64,000 nucleotides of DNA from Microbacterium sp. Se63.02b (GTDB lineage: Bacteria; Actinomycetota; Actinomycetes; Actinomycetales; Microbacteriaceae). Every line of letters starts with the position of its first letter. Within the stretch, counting starts at the first letter, position 1. Of this stretch, positions 9,072 to 18,234 are shown one piece after another. The position numbers and the translations under genes were made by a program. The stretch lies in assembly GCF_014171575.1 (NCBI RefSeq), contig NZ_CP050453.1, positions 3,162,001 to 3,226,000 on the forward strand. Reading direction: 5' to 3'. Below the pieces are notes generated by a model. The model saw nothing but the letters and a program-made list of their open reading frames with translations. It was not told the origin of the DNA and ran no database searches.

Positions 9072-9973
9072 CGCTTCCTCGCATTCCGGGAGCGCGGGTC
9101 GAGGTAGTCCTGGATCGCGTCGCCGAGCAGGTTGAAGGCCATCACGATCGTGAGGATCGCGAGGCCGGGGAACAGGCTGATCCACCAGTTGGCGAGGTTC
9201 TGCGACCCCAGAGCGATCATCGCGCCCCACTCCGCTGCCGGGGGTCGAGGCCCGAGGCCGAGGAACGAGAGCGCCGCGAGCATGAGGATCGCGTTCCCCA
9301 GCTCGATCGTGGCCATGACCAGCGCCGGACCTGCACTGTTGGGGATGACGTCCTTCACGATCGACTTCATCGTCGTCGACCCGAGAAGGCGCCCCGAGAA
9401 CACGTACTCCTGCTCCCGCACGCTGAGCACGGAGCTGCGGATGATCCTGGCGTACAGCGGCCACGACACGATCACGAGCGCGAGCACGGCGTTGCCGACA
9501 CTCGGCCCGAACGCGGCGGCGACCGCCATCGCGAGGATGATCTGCGGGAAGGCGAGCACGAGGTCCGCCACACGCATCAGCACGTTGTCGGCGGCCTTGC
9601 CGAAGTAGCCGGCCGCGAGCCCGACGGTGCCGCCCACGAGCAGCGAGAACACGACGATGGCGAGGGCGAGCGGGAGCGAGAGCTGCGCGCCGTAGATGAC
9701 GCGGGTGAGCACGTCGCGACCGAGGTCGTCGGTGCCCATCCAGTGCTCGGCGGTGGGCTCCTGCAGGAACGGACCGCTCGTCTCGAGCGGGTCGTACGGC
9801 GAGATCACGGGCGCGAGAAGCGCTGCGAGCACCCACGCGGCGATGACAGCGGTCGACACCACGGTCACCGGGGTCCAGAACGAGGTCCGCGGAGTGAACC
9901 TGCGGCTGCGGAAGAAGCCGCGTCGGCGTGGCTCCTTCGCCACGGCGAGCCGGTCGGAGGACAGGATGGTCAT
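9068..9973 (-). CDS. Peptide ABC transporter permease (OppC/DppC type)
   Basis: This 301-aa inner-membrane protein has an N-terminal OppC_N segment with one membrane span (VVSTAVIAAWVLAALLAPVI), then MGTDDLGRDVLTRVIYGAQ, the hallmark of DppC/OppC permeases. Five more spans follow, and the EAA-type coupling region lies near YVFSGRLLGSTTMKSIVKDVIP. It forms the transmembrane dimer with the OppB-type permease encoded directly upstream. ATG 9973 overlaps that gene by 4 bases. The frame is intact. Confidence 0.93.
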   Translation of the reverse strand: MTILSSDRLAVAKEPRRRGFFRSRRFTPRTSFWTPVTVVSTAVIAAWVLAALLAPVISPYDPLETSGPFLQEPTAEHWMGTDDLGRDVLTRVIYGAQLSLPLALAIVVFSLLVGGTVGLAAGYFGKAADNVLMRVADLVLAFPQIILAMAVAAAFGPSVGNAVLALVIVSWPLYARIIRSSVLSVREQEYVFSGRLLGSTTMKSIVKDVIPNSAGPALVMATIELGNAILMLAALSFLGLGPRPPAAEWGAMIALGSQNLANWWISLFPGLAILTIVMAFNLLGDAIQDYLDPRSRNARKR

Positions 9974-10992
9974 TTCGCTCCGATCCGGGGGTCCACGATC
10001 GTGTACAGCACGTCGACGAGGAGGTTGATCACCGTGTAGACCACGGCGATGAAGAGCGTCACGCCGAGGATCGCCTGCAGGTCGAGCGAGAGTGCGCTCT
10101 TGTAGGCGTACTGCCCGAGCCCCGGCCAGGACAGCACCTGCTCGACGAGGACGGCGCCGCCGAGCAGCGAGGCGAACATCAGGCCGGTCACGGTGAGCAC
10201 GGGCAGCAGGCCCGCCTTGAAGACGTGCCGCCAGGTGATGGTGCGACGCGGCAGGCCCTTCGCGGTGGCGGCGCGGATGTATTCGGCGTCCAGCACCTCG
10301 ATCATCGCCGACCGCACGAACCGCAGCAGCCCGGAGACGGTGAGCGCTGTGAGGATGCCGACCGGGAGCACGAGGTGCCATACCGCGTCGGCGAACACGT
10401 CCCACTGCCCGGCCAGGACGGCGTCGAGGCTGTACATCCCGGTGACGGTGGGCGGTGGGTCGTACTCGTTGCTCAGGCGACCGCCGTTGGGCACGACGCC
10501 CAGCACGTAGAAGAAGACGTACAGGGCGACCAGAGCCAGCCAGAACGGAGGGGTCGACAGACCGACGAGGGACACTCCGCGGATGCCGCCGTCGACCGCC
10601 GATCCCTTGCGGGTGGCGGCGATCATGCCGAGGGCGACGGCGATGACGATCGCGAGGATCATCGCCGGCAACGCGATCTCGAGCGTCGCGGGGATGTACT
10701 GCGCGAGGTCCTGGGTGATCGGCCGATGCGTCTGCTGCGAGACGCCGAGGTCGCCCTGGAACAGGTTCATCATGTAGCGGCCGTACTGCACCCAGACGGG
10801 TTGATCCAGGCCCCACTTGCGCTCGAATGCGGCGCGCAGCTCGGGATCGTCGTACGCCTGCTGGGACAGGTTGGCCGCCGCGGGGTCGCCGGGCACGATG
10901 GTCATGAGCGCGAAGGTCACCACGGTGACGCCCCAGAGCAGGATGATCGCGCTGATCAGCCGTCGGCCGATCATGTGCAGGAGAGCTGGCAT
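9970..10992 (-). CDS. Peptide ABC transporter permease (OppB/DppB type)
   Basis: This 340-aa integral membrane protein begins with the characteristic first span (RRLISAIILLWGVTVVTFALM) followed by VPGDPAA, then LGLDQPVWVQYGRYM-like motifs seen here as KWGLDQPVWVQYGRYMMN. The coupling motif lies around EYIRAATAKGLPRRTI. The C-terminus carries LLVDVLYTIVDPRI as expected for DppB. It follows the lipoprotein gene by 78 bases, the largest gap of the transporter segment. The frame is intact. Confidence 0.93.
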   Translation of the reverse strand: MPALLHMIGRRLISAIILLWGVTVVTFALMTIVPGDPAAANLSQQAYDDPELRAAFERKWGLDQPVWVQYGRYMMNLFQGDLGVSQQTHRPITQDLAQYIPATLEIALPAMILAIVIAVALGMIAATRKGSAVDGGIRGVSLVGLSTPPFWLALVALYVFFYVLGVVPNGGRLSNEYDPPPTVTGMYSLDAVLAGQWDVFADAVWHLVLPVGILTALTVSGLLRFVRSAMIEVLDAEYIRAATAKGLPRRTITWRHVFKAGLLPVLTVTGLMFASLLGGAVLVEQVLSWPGLGQYAYKSALSLDLQAILGVTLFIAVVYTVINLLVDVLYTIVDPRIGAK

Positions 10993-11070
10993 TGCTCGTT
11001 CGCCTTCGGTGAGGGAGAGAACCGGAGGTCGGCCGCCCGAAAGGAGCGACGGGCGGCCGACCGGGGCGGG

Positions 11071-12669
11071 TTACTTCGCGGCGATGGCCGCGAGGTCGAC
11101 CGTCCATCCGGCGGGCGTGTAGTCCGCGCCGACCAGGTTGGCGGTGGCGACCACGATCCCCGCGTTGTTGGCGAGCACGACGTACGGCGAGGTCTCGTTC
11201 ATGACCTTCTGCCACTCGATCATCGCCTCGGTGCGTCCCTCGGGCGTCACCTCGGCGTTGACGGCGTCGCTCGCTTCGACGGCACGCGGGTCGGCACGCT
11301 CCGTGGTCCAGCCGACGCGGGTGGAGGTCGAGGCCCCCGGTGCCATGTTGTTCACGAGCGAGTCGGATGCCGGGTAGTTCAGGCTGTTCGGCGAGAAGTT
11401 GATCTCGTTCTTGCCCTCGGACTGCGACTGCAGGAAGACGTTGATGGGCTGCGGCTGGAGTTCGATCTCGATGCCCGCCTTCTTCGCGTCCTGCTGCACC
11501 TTCGTGACGATGGTGCCCAGATCGACACCGCGGTAGGTGATGGCCGGATAGATCAGGTCGACCTTCGGGGCGCTGATGCCGGCCTCCTCCAGGAGCGACA
11601 CGGCGGCGTCGATGTCCTGTGGCTGCACCTCGGACTCGTCCAGGGCGCCGCCGAAGGCGGGCGGCACCAGACCTGCGGCGGCGGTGGCCCCTTCGCCGAA
11701 GAGCTCCGCGATGCCTGCGCCGTCGACGGTCGCGCGCAGCGCGGCGACGAAGGCGGGGTTGGAGCTGATCTCCGATACCGCGGGGTCCTGGTTCAGGCTG
11801 AGGAAGTACGAGGTGTCGGCGACGCCGGAGACCTGCAGGTCGTCGGAGAGCTCGGCTGCCTGGGGGCCGGAGAGGTCGAGCGCGATCTCGTCGGCCTTGG
11901 CCCGCGAGATCGTGAGCTTCTGGTTCTGCACGTCGACGTTCTGCACCACCACGCGGGAGTACGCCGGAGCGTCGCCCCAGTAGTCCTCGTTGGCTTCGAG
12001 GACGACCTTGGAGCTCGCGTCGTAGCTCTTGATCGCGTACGGACCGGAGCCGAGGCTGAACTCGTCGAGCTGCGTGCCGATCCCATCGGTGGTCGCGGCG
12101 TCCGCTGCATCGGTGGCGCCGAGCTTCTCGGCGGCCTCGGCGTTGAGGATGCTGGCGGCCGGCATCGCGAGGACGACCGGGACGTTCGGGTTCGGCGTCG
12201 GGCTGGTGACGACCACGGTGTCGTCGCCCTCGGCGGCGAAGCTCAGACCCTGCACCGTCTGCGACGACGAGCCCTGCAGGTTCTGCAGGCGGGTGAGGCT
12301 GAAGACGACGTCGTCAGCCGTGACCGCGGAGCCGTCGGCGAAGGTGGCGTCGGGGTTCAACGTGAACGTCCAGGCGGTGCCGTCTTCGGACTGCTCCCAT
12401 TCGCTCGCGAGTTCGGGCACCACGGTCGTGACGTCGGAGCCTTCGTAGGTCACGAGCGTCTCGTACAGTGCATGCACGATGATGTTCCCGGTCTGCTCGT
12501 AGACGAATCCGGGGTCGAGCGTCTTCAGGACGAAGGAGGTGTCGACCGTGAGCGTGCCTCCCCCACTTGCAGCAGCGTTGTTCGATGAAGCTGAACAACC
12601 GGAAAGGGCGAGCGCAGCCACGACGAGCGAGGACGCCACGGCAAGGGGTTTCGCGAAGGATGAGTTCAT
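11071..12669 (-). CDS. Peptide ABC transporter substrate-binding lipoprotein (SBP family 5)
   Basis: This 532-aa extracellular solute-binding protein is lipid-anchored: the signal peptide ends in LALSGCS with the lipid-modified Cys at residue 25, followed by a Ser/Asn/Gly linker. The body follows the family 5 (OppA/DppA/NikA) plan, with VPELASEWEQSEDGTAWTF near residue 85 and the typical FADGSAVTADDVVFSL box. It is first in the operon, and its start faces the XRE-cupin regulator across 177 bases that hold inverted repeats. The ligand class (di/oligopeptide, opine or amino-acid conjugate) cannot be read from sequence. The downstream enzymes point to proline-type peptides. Confidence 0.92.
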   Translation of the reverse strand: MNSSFAKPLAVASSLVVAALALSGCSASSNNAAASGGGTLTVDTSFVLKTLDPGFVYEQTGNIIVHALYETLVTYEGSDVTTVVPELASEWEQSEDGTAWTFTLNPDATFADGSAVTADDVVFSLTRLQNLQGSSSQTVQGLSFAAEGDDTVVVTSPTPNPNVPVVLAMPAASILNAEAAEKLGATDAADAATTDGIGTQLDEFSLGSGPYAIKSYDASSKVVLEANEDYWGDAPAYSRVVVQNVDVQNQKLTISRAKADEIALDLSGPQAAELSDDLQVSGVADTSYFLSLNQDPAVSEISSNPAFVAALRATVDGAGIAELFGEGATAAAGLVPPAFGGALDESEVQPQDIDAAVSLLEEAGISAPKVDLIYPAITYRGVDLGTIVTKVQQDAKKAGIEIELQPQPINVFLQSQSEGKNEINFSPNSLNYPASDSLVNNMAPGASTSTRVGWTTERADPRAVEASDAVNAEVTPEGRTEAMIEWQKVMNETSPYVVLANNAGIVVATANLVGADYTPAGWTVDLAAIAAK

Positions 12670-12752
12670 CGTCGATACTTCCTGTGATCAAGGGGAAAGA
12701 CGCAGTAGAGTGCTGGAGTGTTGGTCCGGTGGCTCGTGCGCTTCGGGAGCGG

Positions 12753-12807
12753 ATTTCAATCTGATCGAGATTTTCAATGCGATTAAAAGATACAATCACA
12801 TTGAAAT
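12753..12807. promoter_or_regulatory. Divergent control region with three ATTTCAAT-type repeats
   Basis: This is an AT-rich island in GC-rich DNA between the transporter operon and the XRE-cupin gene. ATTTCAAT at 12753-12760 and TTTCAATG at 12772-12779 both face CATTGAAAT at 12799-12807. TTTCAATG/CATTGAAA is a perfect 8-base inverted repeat with a 19-base spacer. A TACAAT -10 box for the regulator gene lies at 12791-12796, inside the repeat. The layout suits an operator bound by the adjacent XRE-cupin protein, controlling both directions. Confidence 0.6.
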
Positions 12808-12846
12808 CGAACGCGCAAGACGGACCCCGTTCGATCGAAAGGACCG

Positions 12847-13392
12847 ATGAACCACGTGCTCGGCGAACGCCTCAAATCCCTCAGAGCCGCCAAGGGTCTC
12901 ACCCTCCGGCAGCTCTCCGACCTCTCCGGACTGTCGGTGAGCATGCTCAGCCAGATCGAGAGCGGATCCGCGGATCCGAGCCTCGGCTCCCTTCGCAGAC
13001 TCGCGCAGGTGTTCGAGGCCTCGATCGCGACGCTCTTCAGCGATCCGGACGCACCCAATGTCGCCGTGAGCCGACCGGGCGCACGCCACCGCCTCAGCGG
13101 ATCGGATGCCGGTTTCGTCTACGAGCGGCTCACGCCCGGTCGCGGCGACCTCGAGGTGCTGACGGCCGACATCCCTCCGGGAGCCGCGAGCTCCGAGCAT
13201 CCGTGGGGGCACCCGTCGACGGAGTGCGCCTATGTGATCAGCGGCGAGCTGACCGTCGAGATCGCCGGCGAGACGCACACGATCGCCGCCGGTGAGTCGA
13301 TCACCTTCGACTCCCGTCAGCCCCACCGCTACCTCAACGCGAGCGATGACACGACCTCGATCGTCGTGTCCGTCACTCCCCCGTCGCCCTGA
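12847..13392 (+). CDS. XRE-family regulator with C-terminal cupin domain
   Basis: This 181-aa protein has an N-terminal helix-turn-helix of the XRE/HTH_3 type (residues about 7-60, LGERLKSLRAAKGLTLRQLS and SVSMLSQIESGSADPSL) and a C-terminal single cupin barrel (about 105-178) with HPWGHPSTECAYVISGELTVEI-like metal/ligand strands. Such proteins (PuuR/SutR type) usually repress catabolic genes and respond to a small molecule bound in the cupin. It is transcribed away from the peptide/dehydrogenase operon, so it is the obvious local regulator. An AAAGGA ribosome site lies before ATG 12847. Confidence 0.9.
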   Translation: MNHVLGERLKSLRAAKGLTLRQLSDLSGLSVSMLSQIESGSADPSLGSLRRLAQVFEASIATLFSDPDAPNVAVSRPGARHRLSGSDAGFVYERLTPGRGDLEVLTADIPPGAASSEHPWGHPSTECAYVISGELTVEIAGETHTIAAGESITFDSRQPHRYLNASDDTTSIVVSVTPPSP

Positions 13393-13420
13393 TCCCTCGA
13401 GGTTCACACCGCAGGAACAC

Positions 13421-13460
13421 GAAGAAGCCCGCCACCCCGAAAGGGGCGGCGGGCTTCTTC
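13421..13460. terminator. Bidirectional terminator between the XRE-cupin gene and rplQ
   Basis: The arms at 13421-13438 and 13443-13460 pair over 18 positions with one A/C mismatch and a 4-base loop. It lies 28 bases after the regulator stop and 13 bases before the rplQ stop on the other strand. The arms begin with GAAGAAG and end with CTTCTTC, so transcripts from either side end in a pyrimidine-rich tract. Confidence 0.8.
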
Positions 13461-13473
13461 GTGAGTGAGATCC

Positions 13474-14049
13474 TTACTCGGACTTCTTCTCGACAGCGTC
13501 CTCGGCGGCAGCCTCAGCTGCTTCGCCCTCGGCCTGCGACTCGGCACCGGCGTCGGCAGCCTCCTCGGCGGGAGCCTCGTCAGCGGCGGGAGCCTCCTCT
13601 GCGGGAGCCTCCTCGACGACCTCGGCGGGCTTGTCCGCCTTCTCGGCCTTCGGAGCAGCAGCCTTCTTGGTCGACTTCGCCTTCGGGGTGACGGGCTCGA
13701 GGACGAGCTCGATCACGGCCATCGGAGCGTTGTCGCCCTTGCGGTTGCCGACCTTCGTGATGCGGGTGTAGCCGCCCTCACGGTCGGCGACGAGCGGCGC
13801 GATCTCGGAGAACAGGACGTGCACGACTTCCTTGTCACCGATGACCGACAGCACGCGACGACGCGCGTGCAGGTCGCCACGCTTGGCGAAGGTGATCAGA
13901 CGCTCGGCGAGCGGGCGGAGGCGCTTGGCCTTCGTCTCGGTCGTCTTGATCGACTTGTGGGTGTAGAGCGCCGCTGCGAGGTTGGCAAGCATGAGGCGCT
14001 CGTGTGCGGGGCCGCCTCCGAGGCGGGGACCCTTGGTGGGCTTGGGCAT
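13474..14049 (-). CDS. rplQ: Large ribosomal subunit protein L17, with long acidic/Ala-rich tail
   Basis: L17 lines the peptide exit tunnel region of the 50S subunit. The conserved body occupies about residues 1-120 ([20 protein letters not shown], then [20 protein letters not shown]). The remaining 70 residues are a low-complexity Ala/Glu/Lys tail rich in EEAPA repeats, giving 191 aa against about 120 in Escherichia coli. It is last in the infA-rpmJ-rpsM-rpsK-rpoA-rplQ unit and is followed by the strong hairpin at 13421-13460. The tail is opposite in charge to the basic N-terminal extension of L15 in this window. Confidence 0.97.
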   Translation of the reverse strand: MPKPTKGPRLGGGPAHERLMLANLAAALYTHKSIKTTETKAKRLRPLAERLITFAKRGDLHARRRVLSVIGDKEVVHVLFSEIAPLVADREGGYTRITKVGNRKGDNAPMAVIELVLEPVTPKAKSTKKAAAPKAEKADKPAEVVEEAPAEEAPAADEAPAEEAADAGAESQAEGEAAEAAAEDAVEKKSE

Positions 14050-14081
14050 AATCGTCTAACTCCTGGTCAGGATGTCGGGTT

Positions 14082-15071
14082 TCAGAAGGACTCGTCTTCG
14101 CTGCCGCCGTAGAAGTGGGCGCCGTCGAAACCGGGCACCGAATCCTTGAGCGACAGACCGAGCGAGATGAGCTTGTCGCGCACCTCGTCGACCGACTTCT
14201 GGCCGAAATTGCGGATGTTCATGAGCTGCGTCTCCGAGAGGGCGACGAGTTCGGAAACGGTGTTGATGCCCTCGCGCTTCAGGCAGTTGTACGAACGGAC
14301 CGACAGATCGAGGTCTTCGATCGGCATCGACAGCTCGCTGGAGTTCACAGCCTCCACCGGCGCCGGGCCGATCTCGATGCCCTCGGCCTCGACGTTCAGC
14401 TCGCGGGCGAGGCCGAACAGCTCGGTGAGCGTCTTGGCAGCCGAGGCGACGGCGTCGCGGGGGCTGATCGCCGACTTGGTCTCGACGTCGAGGACGAGCT
14501 TGTCGAAGTCGGTACGCTCCCCGGCACGGGTCGCGTCGACGCGGTAGCTGACCTTGAGGACCGGCGAGTAGATCGAGTCGATCGGGATCTGACCGGCCTC
14601 GGCGTACTCGTTGCGGTTCTGCGTCGCGGAGACGTAGCCACGGCCACGCTCGATCGTGAGCTCGAGCTCGAACTTCGCGGTGTCGTTCAGCGTCGCGATG
14701 ACGAGCTCGGGGTTGTGCACCTCGACACCGGCGGGAGCCGAGATGTCTGCCGCGGTGACTTCGCCCGCACCGGTCTTGCGCAGGTACGCGGTGATGGGCT
14801 CATCGCGCTCCGACGAGACGACGAGCTGCTTGATGTTGAGGATGATCTCGGTGACATCCTCCTTCACGCCGGGGATGGTGCTGAACTCGTGCAGCACGCC
14901 GTCGATGCGAACGCTGGTGACAGCAGCACCGGGGATCGACGACAGCAGGCTGCGGCGCAGCGCGTTGCCGATCGTGTAACCGAAGCCGGGCTCCAGAGGC
15001 TCGATGATGAACCGGCTACGGTTCTCGACGATCATTTCCTCGGTCAGTGTGGGACGCTGTGCAATAAGCAC
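14082..15071 (-). CDS. rpoA: DNA-directed RNA polymerase subunit alpha
   Basis: This 329-aa alpha subunit has the dimerisation NTD ([26 protein letters not shown]) and the CTD that contacts UP elements and activators ([31 protein letters not shown]). The GTG start at 15071, with AAAGGAA upstream, gives the MLIAQRPTL start usual in actinobacteria. A 133-base gap holding a long hairpin separates it from rpsK, and 32 bases separate it from rplQ. Confidence 0.98.
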   Translation of the reverse strand: MLIAQRPTLTEEMIVENRSRFIIEPLEPGFGYTIGNALRRSLLSSIPGAAVTSVRIDGVLHEFSTIPGVKEDVTEIILNIKQLVVSSERDEPITAYLRKTGAGEVTAADISAPAGVEVHNPELVIATLNDTAKFELELTIERGRGYVSATQNRNEYAEAGQIPIDSIYSPVLKVSYRVDATRAGERTDFDKLVLDVETKSAISPRDAVASAAKTLTELFGLARELNVEAEGIEIGPAPVEAVNSSELSMPIEDLDLSVRSYNCLKREGINTVSELVALSETQLMNIRNFGQKSVDEVRDKLISLGLSLKDSVPGFDGAHFYGGSEDESF

Positions 15072-15160
15072 TCTGTGTTCCTTTCGATCACATGCCCGCT
15101 ATATGACATGTGGTGGGGTGAGGTTTTGAGTTGTGGAAGTCGATGCCCGTACGCGGGCGA

Positions 15161-15195
15161 CGAGCCGCTCGAACCCCGAGGGGTCGAGCGGCTCG
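15161..15195 (-). terminator. Hairpin between rpsK and rpoA (attenuator or partial terminator)
   Basis: The arms CGAGCCGCTCGA (15161-15172) and TCGAGCGGCTCG (15184-15195) are perfectly complementary and extend inward with CCC/GGG. It starts 9 bases after the rpsK stop. No T-run follows on the minus strand, so partial termination or mRNA-end protection between rpsK and rpoA is more likely than full termination. Confidence 0.6.
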
Positions 15196-15204
15196 GCACG
15201 CGTA

Positions 15205-15603
15205 TCAGACGCGGCGGCGCTTCGGCGGGCGGCAGCCGTTGTGCGCCTGCGGGGTGACGTCCTGGATCGAACCGACCTCGAGGCCTGCGGCCTGCAGCGA
15301 GCGGATCGCGGTCTCGCGGCCGGAGCCCGGACCCTTCACGAGGACGTCGACCTTCTTGACGCCGTGCTCCGCAGCCTGGCGGGCAGCCGACTCGGCGGCC
15401 ATGCCGGCGGCGTACGGGGTCGACTTGCGGGAGCCCTTGAAGCCCACGCCACCCGACGATGCCCAGGCGATGACCGCGCCGGACGGGTCGGTGATCGAGA
15501 CGATCGTGTTGTTGAACGTCGACTTGATGTGGGCCTGGCCCAGCGCGATGTTCTTCTTTTCCTTGCGGCGCGGCTTGCGCGCGGCGGCCTTGGGTGCAGC
15601 CAT
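15205..15603 (-). CDS. rpsK: Small ribosomal subunit protein S11
   Basis: This 132-aa platform protein of the 30S subunit has a basic N-terminus followed by [20 protein letters not shown] and the conserved C-terminal [18 protein letters not shown]. It lies 31 bases downstream of rpsM in the order rpsM-rpsK-rpoA-rplQ. Length and ends match the family and the frame is intact. Confidence 0.98.
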   Translation of the reverse strand: MAAPKAAARKPRRKEKKNIALGQAHIKSTFNNTIVSITDPSGAVIAWASSGGVGFKGSRKSTPYAAGMAAESAARQAAEHGVKKVDVLVKGPGSGRETAIRSLQAAGLEVGSIQDVTPQAHNGCRPPKRRRV

Positions 15604-15634
15604 GAAAGTGTTCTCCTAGTCCCTGGGGCCGCGC

Positions 15635-16009
<375 letters not shown>

Positions 16010-16155
16010 GCGGTTCTCCTGGGTGTTGTGGAGGTGTGGAACAGGATCGGTGCCCGGGCCTCCGCCCGAGGTGTCCCCCGCTTGCGCGGGTTCTGATCCT
16101 GCCGTTATGTATTCAGTTGTGAGATGTGCGCGAGCGATGCCGCGCAGCGGGGGAC

Positions 16156-16272
16156 TCAGCCCTGGCGCTGCTTGTGACGCGGGTTGCTCTTGCAGATCAC
16201 CATGACGCGGCCGTGACGGCGGATCACCTTGCAGTGATCGCAGATGGGCTTGACGCTGGGGTTGACCTTCAT
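16156..16272 (-). CDS. rpmJ: Large ribosomal subunit protein L36
   Basis: This is a 38-aa protein starting at ATG 16272 and ending with TGA at 16156-16158. It begins [15 protein letters not shown] and ends NPRHKQRQG. The zinc ligands of the C+ form are present: C11, C14, C27 and H32. The C- paralogue used under zinc starvation would lack them. It lies between infA and rpsM as in most actinobacteria. Confidence 0.97.
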   Translation of the reverse strand: MKVNPSVKPICDHCKVIRRHGRVMVICKSNPRHKQRQG

Positions 16273-16336
16273 GATGTTTCCTGTTCGCTGTCTTCGTACC
16301 GCCCCGGTCCGGGGCAGGCCGTTACTTCTCGACCGA

Positions 16337-16558
16337 TCAGCGGTAGCGGTAGACGATACGGCCGCGGGTCAGGTCGTAGGGGCTGAGCTCCACGACCACA
16401 CGGTCCTCGGGGATGATGCGGATGTAGTTCTGCCGCATCTTGCCGGAGATCGTTGCAAGGACCTTGTGTCCGTTGCTGAGCTCAACGCGGAACATCGCGT
16501 TGGGCAGAGCCTCGGAGATCACGCCCTCGATCTCGATGACACCGTCTTTCTTAGCCAT
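16337..16558 (-). CDS. infA: Translation initiation factor IF-1
   Basis: This 73-aa OB-fold factor occupies the A site of the 30S subunit during initiation. It starts [12 protein letters not shown], carries [10 protein letters not shown] and the G-x-R-Q-N-Y-I region, and ends [13 protein letters not shown]. It is first in its operon: a good promoter lies about 106 bases upstream, and the dsbA-like gene of the secY unit ends 161 bases before it. Confidence 0.98.
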   Translation of the reverse strand: MAKKDGVIEIEGVISEALPNAMFRVELSNGHKVLATISGKMRQNYIRIIPEDRVVVELSPYDLTRGRIVYRYR

Positions 16559-16663
16559 AGCCTCGCTGACGCTTCTGCAGACCGGTCGATCTGCGGTGGG
16601 TGATTGGATTGTGGTGCTGCGCCGACGGACACGCCGAATCAAGGCACAAAGCACCAAAGATCT

Positions 16664-16692
16664 ATGTTAGACGCTCTGGAGGCATCCGGCAA
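16664..16692 (-). promoter_or_regulatory. Promoter of the infA-rpmJ-rpsM-rpsK-rpoA-rplQ operon
   Basis: On the minus strand a -35 box TTGCCG (16692-16687) and a -10 box TAACAT (16669-16664) are separated by exactly 17 bases. It sits in the 161-base gap between the dsbA-like gene and infA, with a leader of about 100 bases to the infA start. It separates this transcript from the secY-adk-map-dsbA unit. Confidence 0.65.
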
Positions 16693-16719
16693 CTCGAACG
16701 CCGGTGCGAGCTGCCCGGC

Positions 16720-17382
16720 TCAGCCGAGCAGCTTCTCCATCTCGGTGATCTCGCCGGCCTGCAGGTCGAGGCGCTTGCCGTTGACCTCGACGGTCGGCGT
16801 GCCGGCGATGTCGTTGGCCTTGGTCTGGTCACCGACGAAGTCCATGTAGGTCCCGTCCGCGATGCAGTCCGCGGCGGCTCCCCCGCCCGCCTGCTCGGCG
16901 AAGGCCGCAAGCTCGTCGTCGGTGAGACCTGCGGTGTTCTCTTCCGGCTGGTTCGCGAACAGGAGGTTGAAGTAGTCCAGCGCCGCCTCCGGCGCCTTCT
17001 CCGCCACGCAGTACACGGCTGCGGCCGCGCGCGTCGAGTACTTGGTGTTCTGCGAGTAGCGGTCGAGGATCGAGATCGGGTGCAGGTTCAGCGTGATCTT
17101 GCCGTCGGCGGCCGCGGCCTGCAGCTGCTCGCCGTACTGCTTCTCGAAGTCACCGCAGATGGGGCACATGAAGTCGACGAACGTGTCGACCTCATCCTCG
17201 CCGTCGCCGAAGGAGATCGCGCCGGTGTCCTCGTTGATGATGTCGCTCTTCGGGGCAGCGCCGGGCGCGGTCGCCTGGTTGTTGAGGAACACCACGAGTC
17301 CACCGATCGCCACCAGCACCACGACCACGGCGATGGAGACGCCGATCGCGAACCAGTTGGTGTTGCTCTTCGCCGCTGCCAT
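16720..17382 (-). CDS. Membrane-anchored DsbA/thioredoxin-fold protein (CPIC)
   Basis: This 220-aa protein has a single N-terminal membrane anchor (about residues 10-33, FAIGVSIAVVVVLVAIGGLV) and an extracytoplasmic DsbA-like thioredoxin domain with an active-site CPIC in FVDFMCPICGDFEKQYG and a cis-Pro in AGTPTVEVNG. It probably oxidises or isomerises disulfides in exported proteins. ATG 17382 overlaps the map stop by one base (TAATG), so it is the last gene of secY-adk-map-dsbA. A second anchored DsbA-like protein with CEAC lies at 54791-55447. Confidence 0.92.
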   Translation of the reverse strand: MAAAKSNTNWFAIGVSIAVVVVLVAIGGLVVFLNNQATAPGAAPKSDIINEDTGAISFGDGEDEVDTFVDFMCPICGDFEKQYGEQLQAAAADGKITLNLHPISILDRYSQNTKYSTRAAAAVYCVAEKAPEAALDYFNLLFANQPEENTAGLTDDELAAFAEQAGGGAAADCIADGTYMDFVGDQTKANDIAGTPTVEVNGKRLDLQAGEITEMEKLLG

Positions 17383-18233
17383 TACTTTCCGATCTCTCGA
17401 GGCTCGACCCCGAACGGGGCGAGTCCGGCTCTTCCACCATCGGGCGCGGTGAGCACCCAGATACCACCATCATGCAGGGCGACGCTATGTTCCCAATGAG
17501 AGCCGTCTGTGCCGTCGACGGTCGTGACCGTCCAGTCGTCGTCTTCGATGAACGTCGCATCGCCGCCTGCTGTCACCATCGGCTCGATGGCGAGCACCAG
17601 GCCCGGCTTGACCTCTTCGCCGCGGTCCGGAGTGCGGTAGTTGAAGACGCTGGGTGCTTCGTGCATCTTCCGACCGATGCCGTGGCCGACATACTCGCGG
17701 AGGATGCCGTACGGCTCGCCCGAGACCGCCGAGGGGCCCTGAGCTTCGATGTAGTCCTGGATCGCGGCCCCGATCTCATCGATGTGCGCCACGGATGCCA
17801 TCGCGGCGATACCGGCCCACATGGAGCCCTCGGTGACACGCGAGAGCTCCTCGCGCTGCGCCACGAGCTCAGGTCGCTCCGGGTCGGGCACGACCACCGT
17901 GATCGCGCTGTCACCGTTCCACCCGTGGTACTGCGCTCCGCAGTCGACGGAGACGATATCGCCAGGCTGCAGGACCCTGTCGCCGGGGATCCCATGGACG
18001 ACCTGCTCGTTGACCGAGATGCACGTCGTGTGGTGATAGCCCCGCACGAGCTGGAAGTTCGACTCCGCCCCGCGCTCGAGGATCGTCCGGTTGGCGACCG
18101 CATCCAGCTCGAGCGTGGTGATCCCGGCGGTGATCAGCGGTCGCACCGCGTCGAGCGCTGCCGCGGTGATGAGTCCGGGTTCGACCATAGCTCGCAGTTG
18201 AGCCGGGGTCTTGTAGATCGACCGCCGGAACAT
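17382..18233 (-). CDS. map: Methionine aminopeptidase type I
   Basis: This 283-aa pita-bread metallopeptidase removes the initiator methionine from new proteins. Metal ligands are visible in VSVDCGAQYHGWNGDSA (two Asp), GHGIGRKMHE (His), AIEPMV (Glu) and HWEHSVAL (Glu). The substrate-binding His is in YHHTTCISVNEQVVHG. It has no N-terminal zinc/SH3 extension, so it is the short class Ia form. Start ATG 18233 sits one base from the adk stop. Confidence 0.97.
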   Translation of the reverse strand: MFRRSIYKTPAQLRAMVEPGLITAAALDAVRPLITAGITTLELDAVANRTILERGAESNFQLVRGYHHTTCISVNEQVVHGIPGDRVLQPGDIVSVDCGAQYHGWNGDSAITVVVPDPERPELVAQREELSRVTEGSMWAGIAAMASVAHIDEIGAAIQDYIEAQGPSAVSGEPYGILREYVGHGIGRKMHEAPSVFNYRTPDRGEEVKPGLVLAIEPMVTAGGDATFIEDDDWTVTTVDGTDGSHWEHSVALHDGGIWVLTAPDGGRAGLAPFGVEPREIGK

Positions 18234-18234
18234 C

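Noticed and set aside
9928..12588. An 886-codon plus-strand open frame
   Set aside because: It is the shadow of the OppB permease and binding-protein genes on the other strand, with no family motif and antisense codon bias.
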